64,000 nucleotides of DNA from Variibacter gotjawalensis (lineage in GTDB: Bacteria > Pseudomonadota > Alphaproteobacteria > Rhizobiales > Xanthobacteraceae): positions 434,001 to 498,000 of the forward strand of contig NZ_AP014946.1 in NCBI RefSeq assembly GCF_002355335.1, read 5' to 3'. The translations under genes and the position numbers were made by a program. Shown piece after piece: positions 42,855-52,340 of the stretch (position 1 is the stretch's first letter; every line of letters starts with the position of its first letter). The notes beneath the pieces are model-generated. The model had not been told where the DNA came from. It ran no database searches and saw only the letters and a list, made by a program, of their open reading frames with translations.

Positions 42855-44753
42855 ATGAATCTCCAAGCCTTCCTCTTCCAAGCGCTCAATGGCCTCTCGG
42901 CGGCATCAGGATTGTTCCTCGTCGCCGCCGGGCTATCGCTGATCTTCGGCGTTACGCGCATCGTCAACATCGCGCACGGCTCGCTCTACATGGTGGGCAT
43001 CTATCTCGCGTGGACGTTCGCGACAAAGTTCGGCGGCGTACTTGGCTTCTGGGGCGGCATCGTTGCGACCGCCCTACTCGTCGCCGCGCTCGGCGCGCTC
43101 ATCGAATTCGTCCTCCTGCGCCGCATCTATCGCTCGCCCGAACTCTTCCAACTGCTAGCAACTTTCGCGCTCGTGCTCGTCATCAATGACGCGACGCTCT
43201 ACTTCTGGGGTCCGGAAGATTTGCTCGGCCCGCGCGCACCGGGTCTCTCTGGCGCCGTCGAAGTCCTCGGGCGCCGCCTGCCGAGCTACGACGTTTTCCT
43301 CATCGTCGTCGGTCCGCTTGTTCTCATCGCGCTGCATTTCCTCCTCGCCAAGACGCGCTTCGGCCGCCTAATCCGCGCCGCGACGCAGGATCGCGAGATG
43401 GTCGGCGCGCTCGGCGTCAATCAGGCGATGCTCTTCACGGCCGTCTTCGCACTCGGGGCTGGGTTAGCCGGCCTTGGCGGCGCGCTGCAGGTCGCGCGCG
43501 AACCCGCCAACCTCGCGCTCGATCTCTCGGTGATCGGCGACGCTTTCGTCGTCGTCGTGGTCGGCGGCATGGGCTCGATCTCCGGCGCCTATCTCGCCGC
43601 CGTGATCATCGCGGAGGTCAAAGCCCTCTGCATCGCGATCGGCACCGTCAACCTTATGGGCGTGCCGGTGAACTTCTCGAAGTTCACGCTGGTCGCCGAA
43701 TTCCTCGTCATGGCGCTGGTGCTGATCTTCCGTCCCTACGGCTTGATGGGCAAAGTCCAGGGCGCGGTGCGCAGCGTCGCGGACCCGGAAGATCCGATCC
43801 GCCCAGCCGGCATGACGCTGAAAGTGCTCGGCCTCGCGCTCGTCATCGTGCTCGCGCTGCTGCCGGTGCTCGCCAAGGGATCGCCGTACTGGCTTGTGCT
43901 CGGCACCGACGTGCTGATCGCGATCATCTTCGCGGCCTCGCTGCATTTCATCATGGGTCCGGGCGGTATGCATTCGTTCGGCCACGCCGCTTACTTTGGC
44001 CTCGGCGCTTATGGCGCGGCGCTGCTTGTGAAATGGGGCGCGGCGCCGATGAGCTACGCGCTCGTCTTCGCGCCGCTCGCCTCGGGCCTCGGCGCACTGC
44101 TGTTCGGCTGGTTCGCGGTGCGCCTCTCGGGCGTCTATCTCGCGATGCTCACGCTCGCCTTCGCGCAGATCGTCTGGGCGATCATCTATCAGTGGGAAGA
44201 TTTCACCGGCGGCTCCAACGGTGTCGTCGGCGTCTGGCCGAGTGCGCCGTTCGACGACCGCAAAGCCTACTTCTGGCTCGCGCTGACGCTCGCGATCTTG
44301 AGCGTGCTGATCCTGCGCCGCATCCTGTTCGCGCCGCTCGGCTACGCGATGCGCGCCGGCCGCGACTCGCCGCTCCGCGCCGAAGCGATCGGCATCGATG
44401 TCAAACGCGTGCACTGGTTCGGCTTCGTCATCGCGGGTTTCATCTGCGGCATCGCGGGCGGCCTCTTCGCCTTCGCCAAAGGCTCGATCTCGCCGGAGAC
44501 GATCGCAGTCGGCCGCTCGATCGACGGCCTCGTGATGGTGCTGCTCGGCGGAATCCAGAGCCTGACCGGCCCCATCATCGGCGCGTCGACCTTCGCGATC
44601 CTGCAGGACACGATCATGCGGCAGACCGAATATTGGCGCGCGCTGCTCGGCGCGATCATCTTGGTCCTCGTCCTCGTCTTCCCGGGCGGACTTGCCGGCA
44701 CGCTGGACAAATTGATCTCCCGCAAGCGCGACAATGCGGGGGCGCCGTCGTGA
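42855..44753 (+). CDS. fused LivH-LivM branched-chain-amino-acid-type ABC permease
   Basis: A 632-residue protein in which the two membrane subunits, normally separate, are joined. Residues 1 to about 290 are LivH-like (LIFGVTRIVNIAHGSLYMVG, GALGVNQAMLFTAVFALG), and residues about 320-630 are LivM-like (MHSFGHAAYFGLGAYGAALL, AMRAGRDSPLRAEAIGIDV, LLGGIQSLTGPIIGA). Each half has its own EAA-like loop. A single chain forces 1:1 stoichiometry. It overlaps the downstream ATPase start (GTGA). The ligand follows the binding protein and is unknown. Confidence 0.94.
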   Translation: MNLQAFLFQALNGLSAASGLFLVAAGLSLIFGVTRIVNIAHGSLYMVGIYLAWTFATKFGGVLGFWGGIVATALLVAALGALIEFVLLRRIYRSPELFQLLATFALVLVINDATLYFWGPEDLLGPRAPGLSGAVEVLGRRLPSYDVFLIVVGPLVLIALHFLLAKTRFGRLIRAATQDREMVGALGVNQAMLFTAVFALGAGLAGLGGALQVAREPANLALDLSVIGDAFVVVVVGGMGSISGAYLAAVIIAEVKALCIAIGTVNLMGVPVNFSKFTLVAEFLVMALVLIFRPYGLMGKVQGAVRSVADPEDPIRPAGMTLKVLGLALVIVLALLPVLAKGSPYWLVLGTDVLIAIIFAASLHFIMGPGGMHSFGHAAYFGLGAYGAALLVKWGAAPMSYALVFAPLASGLGALLFGWFAVRLSGVYLAMLTLAFAQIVWAIIYQWEDFTGGSNGVVGVWPSAPFDDRKAYFWLALTLAILSVLILRRILFAPLGYAMRAGRDSPLRAEAIGIDVKRVHWFGFVIAGFICGIAGGLFAFAKGSISPETIAVGRSIDGLVMVLLGGIQSLTGPIIGASTFAILQDTIMRQTEYWRALLGAIILVLVLVFPGGLAGTLDKLISRKRDNAGAPS

Positions 44754-45514
44754 GCGTGCTCTCTGTCCGCGATCTCAGCAAGGCCTTCGGCGGCGTCCAC
44801 GCGGCCCGGGAAGTCACGTTCGATGTCGCGAAGGGTGAGTTCCTCGCGCTGATCGGCCCGAATGGCGCCGGCAAGTCGACGACCTTCAACATGATCAACG
44901 GGCAGCTCAAGCCCGACAGCGGCGACATTCTGCTCGAAGGCGCGAGTATCGCGGGCGCGGCACCGCGCACGATCTGGCGCCGCGGCGTTGGTCGCACATT
45001 CCAGATCGCCGCCACCTTCGGCTCGATGACCGTGGTCGAGAATGTGCAGATGGCGCTGATCTCGCATCACCGCGAGACCTACAGCCTCTGGCGCGCCGCC
45101 GGCGAGCATCACCGGGCGCGCGCGCTGGAACTCCTCGGTTACGTCGGCATGCAGGATGCGGCGGACCGCGCCTGCCGCGAGCTCGCTTACGGCGACGTCA
45201 AGCGCGTTGAGCTTGCGATCGCGCTCGCCAACGATCCGAAGCTGCTGCTGATGGATGAGCCAACCGCCGGCATGGCGCCGCGCGAGCGAAACGATCTCAT
45301 CGCGCTCGTCAAACGCCTCGTGCTCGACCGCGGTATTTCGGTTCTGTTCACCGAACACTCGATGGATGTCGTCTTCGCTTTCGCGGACCGCATCATCGTG
45401 TTGGCGCGCGGCCGCCTGATTGCGGAAGGCAACGCCAAGACGATCCGCGAACATCCGAAGGTGCAGGAAGTCTATTTCGGCACCGGCAAGACGTTCGAGA
45501 AGGTGACGTCATGA
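44750..45514 (+). CDS. livG: LivG-type ABC transporter ATP-binding protein
   Basis: A 254-residue ATPase starting with GTG at 44750, which overlaps the permease stop (GTGA). Walker A IGPNGAGKSTTFNMINGQL, signature ELAYGDVKRVELAIALA (a degenerate form, AYGDV, usual for LivG), Walker B LLLMDEPTAGM and H-loop LFTEHSMDVVF. The longer in-frame reading starting at 44033 overlaps the permease and is rejected. Together with LivF it forms the heterodimeric ATPase. Confidence 0.94.
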   Translation: MSVLSVRDLSKAFGGVHAAREVTFDVAKGEFLALIGPNGAGKSTTFNMINGQLKPDSGDILLEGASIAGAAPRTIWRRGVGRTFQIAATFGSMTVVENVQMALISHHRETYSLWRAAGEHHRARALELLGYVGMQDAADRACRELAYGDVKRVELAIALANDPKLLLMDEPTAGMAPRERNDLIALVKRLVLDRGISVLFTEHSMDVVFAFADRIIVLARGRLIAEGNAKTIREHPKVQEVYFGTGKTFEKVTS

Positions 45515-46239
45515 GCGATGCCTTGCTCACGATCGCTAATCTCAACACGTGGTACGGCGCCGCGCAGATTATCTACGATCTGTCACTCAACGTGCAGCGC
45601 GGCGAAGTCGTCGCGCTGATGGGCCGCAACGGCGCCGGCAAATCGACCACGATGAGATCCGCGATGGGCATGATCGCGAAGAAGACCGGGAGCGTGCAGT
45701 TCATCGGCCAGGATATCTCGCACGCCAAGCCGTACGAGATCGCGCGGCTTGGCCTCGGCTTCACGCCGGAGGATCGCCGCGTCTTCTCCGATCTCACCGT
45801 GCTGGAGAATCTCGACATCGGCCGTCAGCCGCCGCGCCGTTTTCCGAACGGCAAGGATGCGCCGCTGTGGACCGAGGAGCGGCTATTTAAACTTTTCCCC
45901 AATCTCGGCGAGATGCCGGACCGCCCCGGCGGCGCGATGAGCGGCGGCGAGCAGCAAATGCTCGCGGTCGCGCGCACGCTGATGGGCAACCCGTTGATGA
46001 TCCTGCTCGACGAGCCGTCCGAAGGTGTCGCGCCGCTGATCGTCGAGCAGATGGCGAACACGATTCTCGAACTGAAGCAGCAAGGCCTTTCTATCCTGCT
46101 GTCGGAACAGAATATTCATTTCGCACAGCTCGTGTCGGACCGCGCTTATCTGCTCGAAAAAGGCCAGCTGCGTTGGGAAGGCAGCATGGCCGAGCTGACA
46201 ACCAATACAGAACTCCAGCGCACCTATCTCACAGTTTAA
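45511..46239 (+). CDS. livF: LivF-type ABC transporter ATP-binding protein
   Basis: A 242-residue ATPase with ATGA overlap to LivG. Walker A LMGRNGAGKSTTMRSAMGM, LGFTPEDRRVFSDLTVLENL (LivF Q-loop), signature AMSGGEQQMLAVARTL, Walker B MILLDEPSEGVAP and H-loop LLSEQNIHFAQ. The C-terminal end with TTNTELQRTYLTV is typical. It is the last transporter gene before the MarR gene, 24 bases downstream. Confidence 0.95.
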   Translation: MSDALLTIANLNTWYGAAQIIYDLSLNVQRGEVVALMGRNGAGKSTTMRSAMGMIAKKTGSVQFIGQDISHAKPYEIARLGLGFTPEDRRVFSDLTVLENLDIGRQPPRRFPNGKDAPLWTEERLFKLFPNLGEMPDRPGGAMSGGEQQMLAVARTLMGNPLMILLDEPSEGVAPLIVEQMANTILELKQQGLSILLSEQNIHFAQLVSDRAYLLEKGQLRWEGSMAELTTNTELQRTYLTV

Positions 46240-46263
46240 CGGCACGGTTGCAGCCAAAGACTC

Positions 46264-46761
46264 TTGCGCGTGCTTCAACAACGCGCCAAGAAGAGTGCTG
46301 AGGAGCCCGCATTGCTGACTCGCCGCAAATCGACGCCGGCCGATGATTCATCCGGCTACGTGCTGGACGAACAAGTCGGCTTCCGCCTGCGCCTCGCAAT
46401 GCAACGGCACACCGCGATCTTCATGGCGCGCATTCCGGAAGGTTTGACGCAGACGCAATTCGCCGCGCTCGCCAAGCTGCACGAAGTCGAACCGTGTTCG
46501 CAGAATCAGCTCGGCCGTTTGATCTCGCTCGATGCCGCGACGATCAAGGGCGTTGTCGATCGTCTGCATTTGCGCGGCTTCGTCACCATGGTCGCCGATC
46601 CGAACGACAAGCGCCGCCGCGCTATCATGCTGACAGCCGAAGGCCGCCGCGCGACCGAAGCCGCCGAGCAGGTCGCCGCCGCGATCAGCGAAGAGACGAT
46701 GAAGCCGCTCACGCCCGAAGAGCAGCGCACAGTGGTGCGGTTGCTGAAGAAGCTGAGCTAG
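46264..46761 (+). CDS. MarR family transcriptional regulator
   Basis: A 165-residue winged-helix regulator. The DNA-binding part runs from LTQTQFAALAKLHEVEPCSQ through NQLGRLISLDAATIKGVVDR to the wing VADPNDKRRRAIMLTAEGRR. MarR proteins bind palindromes as dimers and release on binding phenolic or other aromatic ligands. It is in the same operon as the Liv-type transporter, so it should control that operon and perhaps the hydrolase-SDR pair that shares a TTTGYACACAAA motif. The start codon is unclear: TTG at 46264 gives the longest form; a GTG at 46270 is an alternative. Confidence 0.9.
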   Translation: MRVLQQRAKKSAEEPALLTRRKSTPADDSSGYVLDEQVGFRLRLAMQRHTAIFMARIPEGLTQTQFAALAKLHEVEPCSQNQLGRLISLDAATIKGVVDRLHLRGFVTMVADPNDKRRRAIMLTAEGRRATEAAEQVAAAISEETMKPLTPEEQRTVVRLLKKLS

Positions 46762-47453
46762 CTCTTCCCATACACCGGCACGACCGCGCCGCGCGTGACG
46801 CGATTTTTCGGCGACGCGAGAAACACGATCGTCGCCGCCACTTCCTCGACCTTCGGCCAGAGATCGAAATCCGCTTTCGGCATCGCTTTGCGATTGGCCG
46901 GCGTATCCATCGTCGACGGCGCGACCGCATTGACCAGAATGCCGTCGGCCGCGACCTCTTCGGCCAGCGCCACCGTCAGAGCCGCGACGCCTGCCTTCGC
47001 CACCGTGTAACCAACCATGCCGGCACCCTGCCGCCACTCAATCCCCGGCCGCGACGCAACATTGACGATGCGCCCGCCCGTGCCCACCGCCTGCATAGCG
47101 GCGACGGCGGCCTGACTGCACATCAGCGCGGTCATCAGGTTGGTGTCGATCTGGTCCCGCAAGCTCTCCGCCGTCGCTTTCGATAGTTTCCCCATCGCGA
47201 AGCCACCCGCGAGGTGGATCGACGCCCAGAGGTTCGGCACGCCGGCAAAAAGCTTCTGAACGGCAGCAGGGTCGGCGAGATTGCCGGCCTCGACCCAGTT
47301 CAGCCGCTCGCGCTTGGCGAGACCCGCCGCCTTTCCGGCATCACTATACGGCACATGGCAGATCGCGCCTTCGCCGAGCAGCGCATCGACGACCGCATGC
47401 CCCAATGCTCCGGTTCCGCCGGTGACCACCACGTGCCGCTGCGCGAAATCCAT
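46758..47453 (-). CDS. SDR family oxidoreductase
   Basis: A 231-residue classical SDR. Cofactor motif VVVTGGTGALGHAVVDAL, the Ser in IVNVASRPGIEW and Tyr and Lys in MVGYTVAKAGVAALT, so the catalytic triad is intact. The start at 47453 follows GGAAGTC; a reading 17 codons longer lacks one. Its stop overlaps the MarR stop by four bases (convergent). It may belong to the same catabolic group as the transporter, but the evidence is adjacency only. It is divergent from glpD. Confidence 0.9.
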   Translation of the reverse strand: MDFAQRHVVVTGGTGALGHAVVDALLGEGAICHVPYSDAGKAAGLAKRERLNWVEAGNLADPAAVQKLFAGVPNLWASIHLAGGFAMGKLSKATAESLRDQIDTNLMTALMCSQAAVAAMQAVGTGGRIVNVASRPGIEWRQGAGMVGYTVAKAGVAALTVALAEEVAADGILVNAVAPSTMDTPANRKAMPKADFDLWPKVEEVAATIVFLASPKNRVTRGAVVPVYGKS

Positions 47454-47546
47454 GACTTCCTCCGAGTAGCGCCCTGGTTGGACTTGAGCCGATGCACAAT
47501 CCAAGGCAAAGCTTCGCTATGGCTTGGGCAATGACATAAGACCGGA

Positions 47547-49034
47547 ATGGCAGATTTCGATCTCGCAATCATCGGCGGCGGCATCAATGGCGCAGGAATC
47601 GCCCGCGACGCGGCGGGCCGTGGCCTGAAGGTTCTGCTGGTCGAGCAGAACGATCTTGCGTCCGCCACCTCGTCCGCCTCAACCAAGCTGATCCACGGCG
47701 GCCTTCGCTACCTCGAACATTATGCGTTCCGCCTCGTGCGCGAGGCGCTGATGGAGCGAGAGGTGCTGCTGCGCATGGCGCCGCACCTCATCCGCCCGAT
47801 GCGTTTCGTGCTGCCGCATCACAAAGGCATCCGCCCGGCCTGGCTATTGCGGCTCGGTCTCTTCATCTACGATCACCTCGGCGGCCGCAAACTCCTGCCG
47901 CCGACCGCGACGATCGATCTTACGGCAAGCCCGCTCGGCAAACCGCTGAAGCCCGAATACGTCAAAGCCTTCGAATATTCGGACGGCTGGGTCGACGATG
48001 CGCGCCTCGTCGTGCTCAACGCGCTCGATGCTTCGGAGCGCGGCGCCAGCATCCGCACCCGCACCGCCTGCACGCATGCAGAGCGCCACTCCGACCACTG
48101 GCGGCTGACGCTTGTCGCCGGCGCCCGCAGCGAGGAAGCGACCGCGCGCATTCTCATCAATGCAGCGGGTCCGTGGGTCGCGAACGTCGTGCAACATGTC
48201 ATCCGCGCCAACGAGACCGCGCCGATCCGTCTCGTCAAAGGCAGCCACATCGTCGTGCCGCGCCTCTACGATCACGACCGCGCGTATTTCTTCCAGAATG
48301 CCGACGGCCGTCTCGTCTTCACGATCCCCTACGAGCATGCTTTCACGATGATCGGCACCACCGACATCGACTACCAAGGCGATCCCGGCGGTCCGCAGGC
48401 TTCCGATGATGAGGTGAAATATCTCTGCGCGCTCGCGAGCGATTATTTCCGCAAGCCGGTATCGCCGAGCGATGTCGTGTGGCGCTTCTCCGGCGTGCGG
48501 CCGCTCTACGATGACGGCGCTTCGAAAGCCAAAGACGCAACCCGCGACTACGTCCTCGCGCTCGACGACAAGGGCGGCGCGCCGATGCTCTCAATCTACG
48601 GCGGGAAAATCACGACCTATCGCCGCCTCGCCGAAGAGGCGCTCGAGAAGCTTGAGGATCATACCAAGGCCACGAAGGCCTGGACCGCGGCGTCACATTT
48701 GCCGGGCGGCGACTTCGCGTGGGACGGTGTGCCGCAGATCGTCGCACAGCTCCGCCAACGCTTTCCGTTTCTTGGCGAGCAGCATGCACTGCGGCTCGCG
48801 CGCGCTTACGGCACGCGTGCCGAGAAAGTTCTCGACGGCGCGACCGAAGACCGCGCATTCGGCGGCTTGATCACCGAAGCCGAAGTCCGTTACCTGATGC
48901 GCACCGAGTGGGCGAGCGAGCCGGAAGACATTCTCTGGCGCCGCACGAAACTCGGACTTCACCAAACGCAAGAGCAGAAATCCGCCTTGGCCGATTTCAT
49001 GTTGGCTGAGGCTGGGAGACGAGCAGCGAGCTGA
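47547..49034 (+). CDS. glpD: aerobic glycerol-3-phosphate dehydrogenase
   Basis: A 495-residue membrane-associated FAD enzyme that oxidises glycerol-3-phosphate to DHAP and passes electrons to quinone. FAD motif [22 protein letters not shown] signature [20 protein letters not shown], the substrate region [20 protein letters not shown] and [18 protein letters not shown], and the C-terminal domain starting near [15 protein letters not shown]. One base separates it from glpK, so they are cotranscribed. No glpF or glpR gene is next to it. Confidence 0.96.
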   Translation: MADFDLAIIGGGINGAGIARDAAGRGLKVLLVEQNDLASATSSASTKLIHGGLRYLEHYAFRLVREALMEREVLLRMAPHLIRPMRFVLPHHKGIRPAWLLRLGLFIYDHLGGRKLLPPTATIDLTASPLGKPLKPEYVKAFEYSDGWVDDARLVVLNALDASERGASIRTRTACTHAERHSDHWRLTLVAGARSEEATARILINAAGPWVANVVQHVIRANETAPIRLVKGSHIVVPRLYDHDRAYFFQNADGRLVFTIPYEHAFTMIGTTDIDYQGDPGGPQASDDEVKYLCALASDYFRKPVSPSDVVWRFSGVRPLYDDGASKAKDATRDYVLALDDKGGAPMLSIYGGKITTYRRLAEEALEKLEDHTKATKAWTAASHLPGGDFAWDGVPQIVAQLRQRFPFLGEQHALRLARAYGTRAEKVLDGATEDRAFGGLITEAEVRYLMRTEWASEPEDILWRRTKLGLHQTQEQKSALADFMLAEAGRRAAS

Positions 49035-49035
49035 T

Positions 49036-50532
49036 ATGCCGAGCTATCTTGTTGCGATCGACCAAGGCACGACATCGACACGCGCGATCGTGTTCGATCA
49101 GTCGTTGGCGCCGATCGCGACGAGCCAGATCGAGCTGCGGCAGATCTTTCCGAAGTCCGGTTGGGTCGAACACGACCCGGAAGACATTTGGTACGCGGTG
49201 CGCGAGACGGTGCGCAGCGCGATCCACAAAGCCAACATCTCGCCGCGCCACATCGCCGGCATCGGCATCACCAACCAGCGCGAGACGACCGTCATCTGGG
49301 AGCGCGATACCGGGCGGCCGATTCACAACGCGATCGTCTGGCAGGATCGCCGCACAGCCGATATCTGCGCCAACATGCGCCGCTCTGGTCATGAGCCGGC
49401 GATCAGCGCCAAAACCGGGCTGCTGCTCGACTCATACTTCTCCGGCACAAAAATTCGCTGGCTGCTCGACAACGTGCCGGGTGCGCGCGCGGCGGCAGAC
49501 GCCGGCAAGCTCGCCTTCGGCACAATCGATACATTCCTGCTCTGGCGGCTGACCGGCGGGAAAGTGCATGCGACCGACGCGACGAACGCCAGCCGAACGC
49601 TGCTCTACGACATCCATAAAGGCACGTGGGACCCGGACTTGCTGCGTCTCTTTCAGGTGCCGGCGTCGCTACTACCGGAAGTCAAGGACAGCGCGGCCGA
49701 CTTCGGCGAGACCGACCGCGACCTCTTCAATCATCGCTTCCGCATCCTCGGGATCGCGGGCGATCAGCAGGCCGCGACGGTCGGCCAGGGCTGCTTTCGC
49801 CCCGGCATGATGAAGTCGACCTACGGCACCGGCTGCTTCGCGCTGCTCAACACCGGCGACAAGCCCGTGATGTCGACCAACCGGTTGCTGACGACGGTCG
49901 CCTATCAGCTCAAGGGCAAACGCACTTACGCGATCGAAGGCGCCATCTTCGTTGCCGGAGCCGCAGTGCAGTGGCTGCGCGACGGCCTGAAATCGATCAA
50001 GCAGGCGCCCGAAAGCGACCTCCAAGCCGCTAAGGCCGATCCGCAGGATCGCGTCTATCTCGTGCCGGCCTTCGTCGGTCTCGGCGCGCCGTGGTGGGAC
50101 CCGGATGCGCGCGGCGCCCTCTACGGCCTTAGCCGCAAGACCGGGCCGAATGAGATCGCCCGCGCCGCGCTGGAGTCGGTTGGCTACCAGACCCGCGATC
50201 TGCTTGACGCGATGCGCGCCGACTGGCCCGACGGCGGGACCAACATGGTGCTGCGCGTCGATGGCGGGCTCACGGTCAGCGATTGGACGATGCAGTTCCT
50301 CTCCGACATCCTGGCCGCACCGGTCGACCGCCCGGTCATCATGGAGACGACGGCCCTCGGCGCCGCTTACCTCGCGGGCCTCAAAGCCGGAATTTGCCCC
50401 GACCTCGACGGCTTCGCGGCCTCCTGGCGGCTCGACCGCCGCTTCCAGCCGCTGATGGACGTCACCGAACGCCGCGCCAAGCTCGCCGGCTGGCAGGATG
50501 CCGTGCAACGGACGCTGACCTCTCAGGGGTAA
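49036..50532 (+). CDS. glpK: glycerol kinase
   Basis: A 498-residue FGGY kinase that phosphorylates glycerol with ATP. N-terminal [17 protein letters not shown], substrate residues in [20 protein letters not shown] and VWQDRR, ATP site [19 protein letters not shown] and the FGGY signature region with [19 protein letters not shown]. It works with GlpD to bring glycerol into triose metabolism. The longer usual uptake operon is absent here. Confidence 0.97.
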   Translation: MPSYLVAIDQGTTSTRAIVFDQSLAPIATSQIELRQIFPKSGWVEHDPEDIWYAVRETVRSAIHKANISPRHIAGIGITNQRETTVIWERDTGRPIHNAIVWQDRRTADICANMRRSGHEPAISAKTGLLLDSYFSGTKIRWLLDNVPGARAAADAGKLAFGTIDTFLLWRLTGGKVHATDATNASRTLLYDIHKGTWDPDLLRLFQVPASLLPEVKDSAADFGETDRDLFNHRFRILGIAGDQQAATVGQGCFRPGMMKSTYGTGCFALLNTGDKPVMSTNRLLTTVAYQLKGKRTYAIEGAIFVAGAAVQWLRDGLKSIKQAPESDLQAAKADPQDRVYLVPAFVGLGAPWWDPDARGALYGLSRKTGPNEIARAALESVGYQTRDLLDAMRADWPDGGTNMVLRVDGGLTVSDWTMQFLSDILAAPVDRPVIMETTALGAAYLAGLKAGICPDLDGFAASWRLDRRFQPLMDVTERRAKLAGWQDAVQRTLTSQG

Positions 50533-50546
50533 AGTCTTGCCTATTG

Positions 50547-50577
50547 CTGTATTTCATGTATTTTCCATGAAATACAG
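50547..50577. promoter_or_regulatory. palindromic operator of the Phd/MazF-like module
   Basis: A 12-base perfect inverted repeat, CTGTATTTCATG (50547-50558) and CATGAAATACAG (50566-50577), with a 7-base spacer, ends 9 bases before the antitoxin ATG. This is the expected place for autoregulation by a Phd/YefM antitoxin dimer; the GG of the SD overlaps its right end. Confidence 0.8.
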
Positions 50578-50586
50578 GAAATCTGA

Positions 50587-50838
50587 ATGACCCGTTTTAC
50601 CACCAGCGATTTGAGCCGCAAATCCGGAGATATCATCGCCGAGGCACTGCGCCATCCGGTGACGATTACCCAGCGCAACAAGCCGCGACTCGTGATGCTG
50701 AGCATCGAGGACTATCGCAGGCTGACCGAACGCGGCGACAGCCGCAAAGCCGGAACGCTATCGTCAATAGACCAGGGGCTGCTGAACGAAATCGAAACGG
50801 CAGTCGCCGACTACGAACAAGACGGCGACGACCGATGA
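50587..50838 (+). CDS. Phd/YefM family antitoxin
   Basis: An 83-residue antitoxin with the Phd/YefM N-terminal DNA-binding fold (FTTSDLSRKSGDIIAEALRH, then PVTITQRNKPRLVMLSIEDY) and a charged, probably disordered C-terminus that would bind the toxin. The stop overlaps the toxin start (ATGA). A perfect palindrome precedes it. It stands between glpK and a polyamine-type transporter with no functional link to either. Confidence 0.9.
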   Translation: MTRFTTSDLSRKSGDIIAEALRHPVTITQRNKPRLVMLSIEDYRRLTERGDSRKAGTLSSIDQGLLNEIETAVADYEQDGDDR

Positions 50839-51248
50839 CTTACGCCGACCTGCAGACGGGTGTCGTGATCGTCTACCCGTTTCTGTGGGCGCGCGAGCAA
50901 CAACGCGGCGAGACCGAAGGGCGCAAACCGAGACCGACAGCCGTCGGCGTGCGTCTCCGCCGTAACGACGGCGATACGATCCTGTTGTTCCCAATCACGA
51001 GCCGCGCTCCCGATCGCGACCGGTTCGCAGCCGAGATTCCCGAGACGGAAAAGCGTCGCGCCGGTCTCGATATCGGCATGCGCCTCTGGATCATTCTCGA
51101 CGAATACAATACCGACAACGTCGGGCACTCTTTCTATCTTGAGCCTACGCCACCACTCGGTCGATTCAGCAAAGCCTTCTTCCTCCCCCTCATGAAGCAA
51201 TTCATCGCGCGCGCCGGCGAAACACGCGGCGTATCTCGTCGAGGCTGA
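50835..51248 (+). CDS. PemK/MazF-like toxin (probable)
   Basis: A 137-residue protein with features of the MazF/CcdB plasmid-maintenance fold: the N-terminal TGVVIVYPFLWAREQQRGE, GRKPRPTAVGVRL (strand pair with RP) and TILLFPITSRAPDRDR, where MazF has the ITS-type loop. The extra C-terminal part (LWIILDEYNTDNVGHSFYLE) is longer than in classical MazF. The overlap with a Phd-type antitoxin supports toxin function; the target is unknown. The alternative is a non-toxin growth inhibitor or an unrelated conserved hypothetical. Confidence 0.7.
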   Translation: MTYADLQTGVVIVYPFLWAREQQRGETEGRKPRPTAVGVRLRRNDGDTILLFPITSRAPDRDRFAAEIPETEKRRAGLDIGMRLWIILDEYNTDNVGHSFYLEPTPPLGRFSKAFFLPLMKQFIARAGETRGVSRRG

Positions 51249-51258
51249 ACGCCGCACC

Positions 51259-52338
51259 ATGTCGTCCGACTTCCTCCATATCGATCGCGTCAGCCGGCGC
51301 TTCGGCGCCTTCACGGCCATCGACAATCTGTCTCTCGACATCGCGCAAGGCGAGTTCTTCGCGCTACTCGGCCCCTCCGGCTGTGGCAAGTCGACCCTGC
51401 TGCGCATGATCGCGGGCTTCGAAGAACCCGATGCCGGCACGATAACGCTCGACGGCAAAGCCTTGACGCAGCCGCCGCATCGCCGGCCCGTCAACATGAT
51501 GTTCCAAAGCTACGCGCTCTTCCCGCACATGAACGTCACGCGCAATGTCGCGTTCGGGTTGCGGCAGGAGGACGTCCCGTCATCCGCGGTCCGCGAACGC
51601 GTCGCGGCAGCGCTGTCGCTCGTCCAGCTCGACGGCCTCGGCGACCGCAAACCGCATCAGCTCTCGGGCGGCCAGCGCCAGCGTGTCGCCCTCGCTCGTG
51701 CGCTCGTCAAACGCCCGAAGGTGCTGCTGCTCGACGAACCGCTCGCCGCGCTCGACAAGAAGCTGCGCGAAGAGACGCAAAGTCAGCTTGTGCGGCTGCA
51801 TCGCGAACTCGGCACCACCTTCGTAATCGTCACGCACGACCAGGAAGAAGCGATGATGATGGCGCAGCGCATGGCCGTGATGGATCACGGCCAGATCGCG
51901 CAAATCGGTACGCCGGAGGAAATTTACGACCGCCCGGTCTCGCGCTATGTCGCAAGCTTCATCGGCAACGTGAATCTCATCGAGGGCGTGATCGCGCGCA
52001 TCGACCCGCTCGGCTCGCAGATCGATTGCGGACCCGCCGGCTATTACCGCATCGAACATCCGAATCGTGTGGCACAAGGCACACCGGTGTCGATCGCGAT
52101 CCGGCCCGAGAAGCTGCGCCTTACCATCGACAATCCGCCCGGCAAGGCGATCAACGCGATGCAAGGCACGCTGGTGGAAATCGGCTATCTCGGCGACTCG
52201 ACGCACTATCGCGTGCGCACCGGCGATCGCCTGATGACCATCGCGCTCGCCAACCAAGGCAAGATGCCGCGCTTTGCGATCGGCGACGCCGTGTGGGTGT
52301 CGTTCGCGCTCGATGCCGCGATCGTCCTGGAGCGCTGA
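51259..52338 (+). CDS. potA: polyamine-type ABC transporter ATP-binding protein
   Basis: A 359-residue ATPase with Walker A LGPSGCGKSTLLRMIAGF, Q-loop MMFQSYALFPHMNV, signature LSGGQRQRVALARALV, Walker B VLLLDEPLAALD and a TOBE domain at the C-terminus (PVSIAIRPEKLRL, GYLGDSTHYRV). These traits and the two downstream permeases place it in the spermidine/putrescine group. It starts 11 bases after the toxin gene, so the toxin-antitoxin module and transporter may share transcripts. No PotD/PotF binding protein gene is adjacent. Confidence 0.92.
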   Translation: MSSDFLHIDRVSRRFGAFTAIDNLSLDIAQGEFFALLGPSGCGKSTLLRMIAGFEEPDAGTITLDGKALTQPPHRRPVNMMFQSYALFPHMNVTRNVAFGLRQEDVPSSAVRERVAAALSLVQLDGLGDRKPHQLSGGQRQRVALARALVKRPKVLLLDEPLAALDKKLREETQSQLVRLHRELGTTFVIVTHDQEEAMMMAQRMAVMDHGQIAQIGTPEEIYDRPVSRYVASFIGNVNLIEGVIARIDPLGSQIDCGPAGYYRIEHPNRVAQGTPVSIAIRPEKLRLTIDNPPGKAINAMQGTLVEIGYLGDSTHYRVRTGDRLMTIALANQGKMPRFAIGDAVWVSFALDAAIVLER

Positions 52339-52340
52339 CG

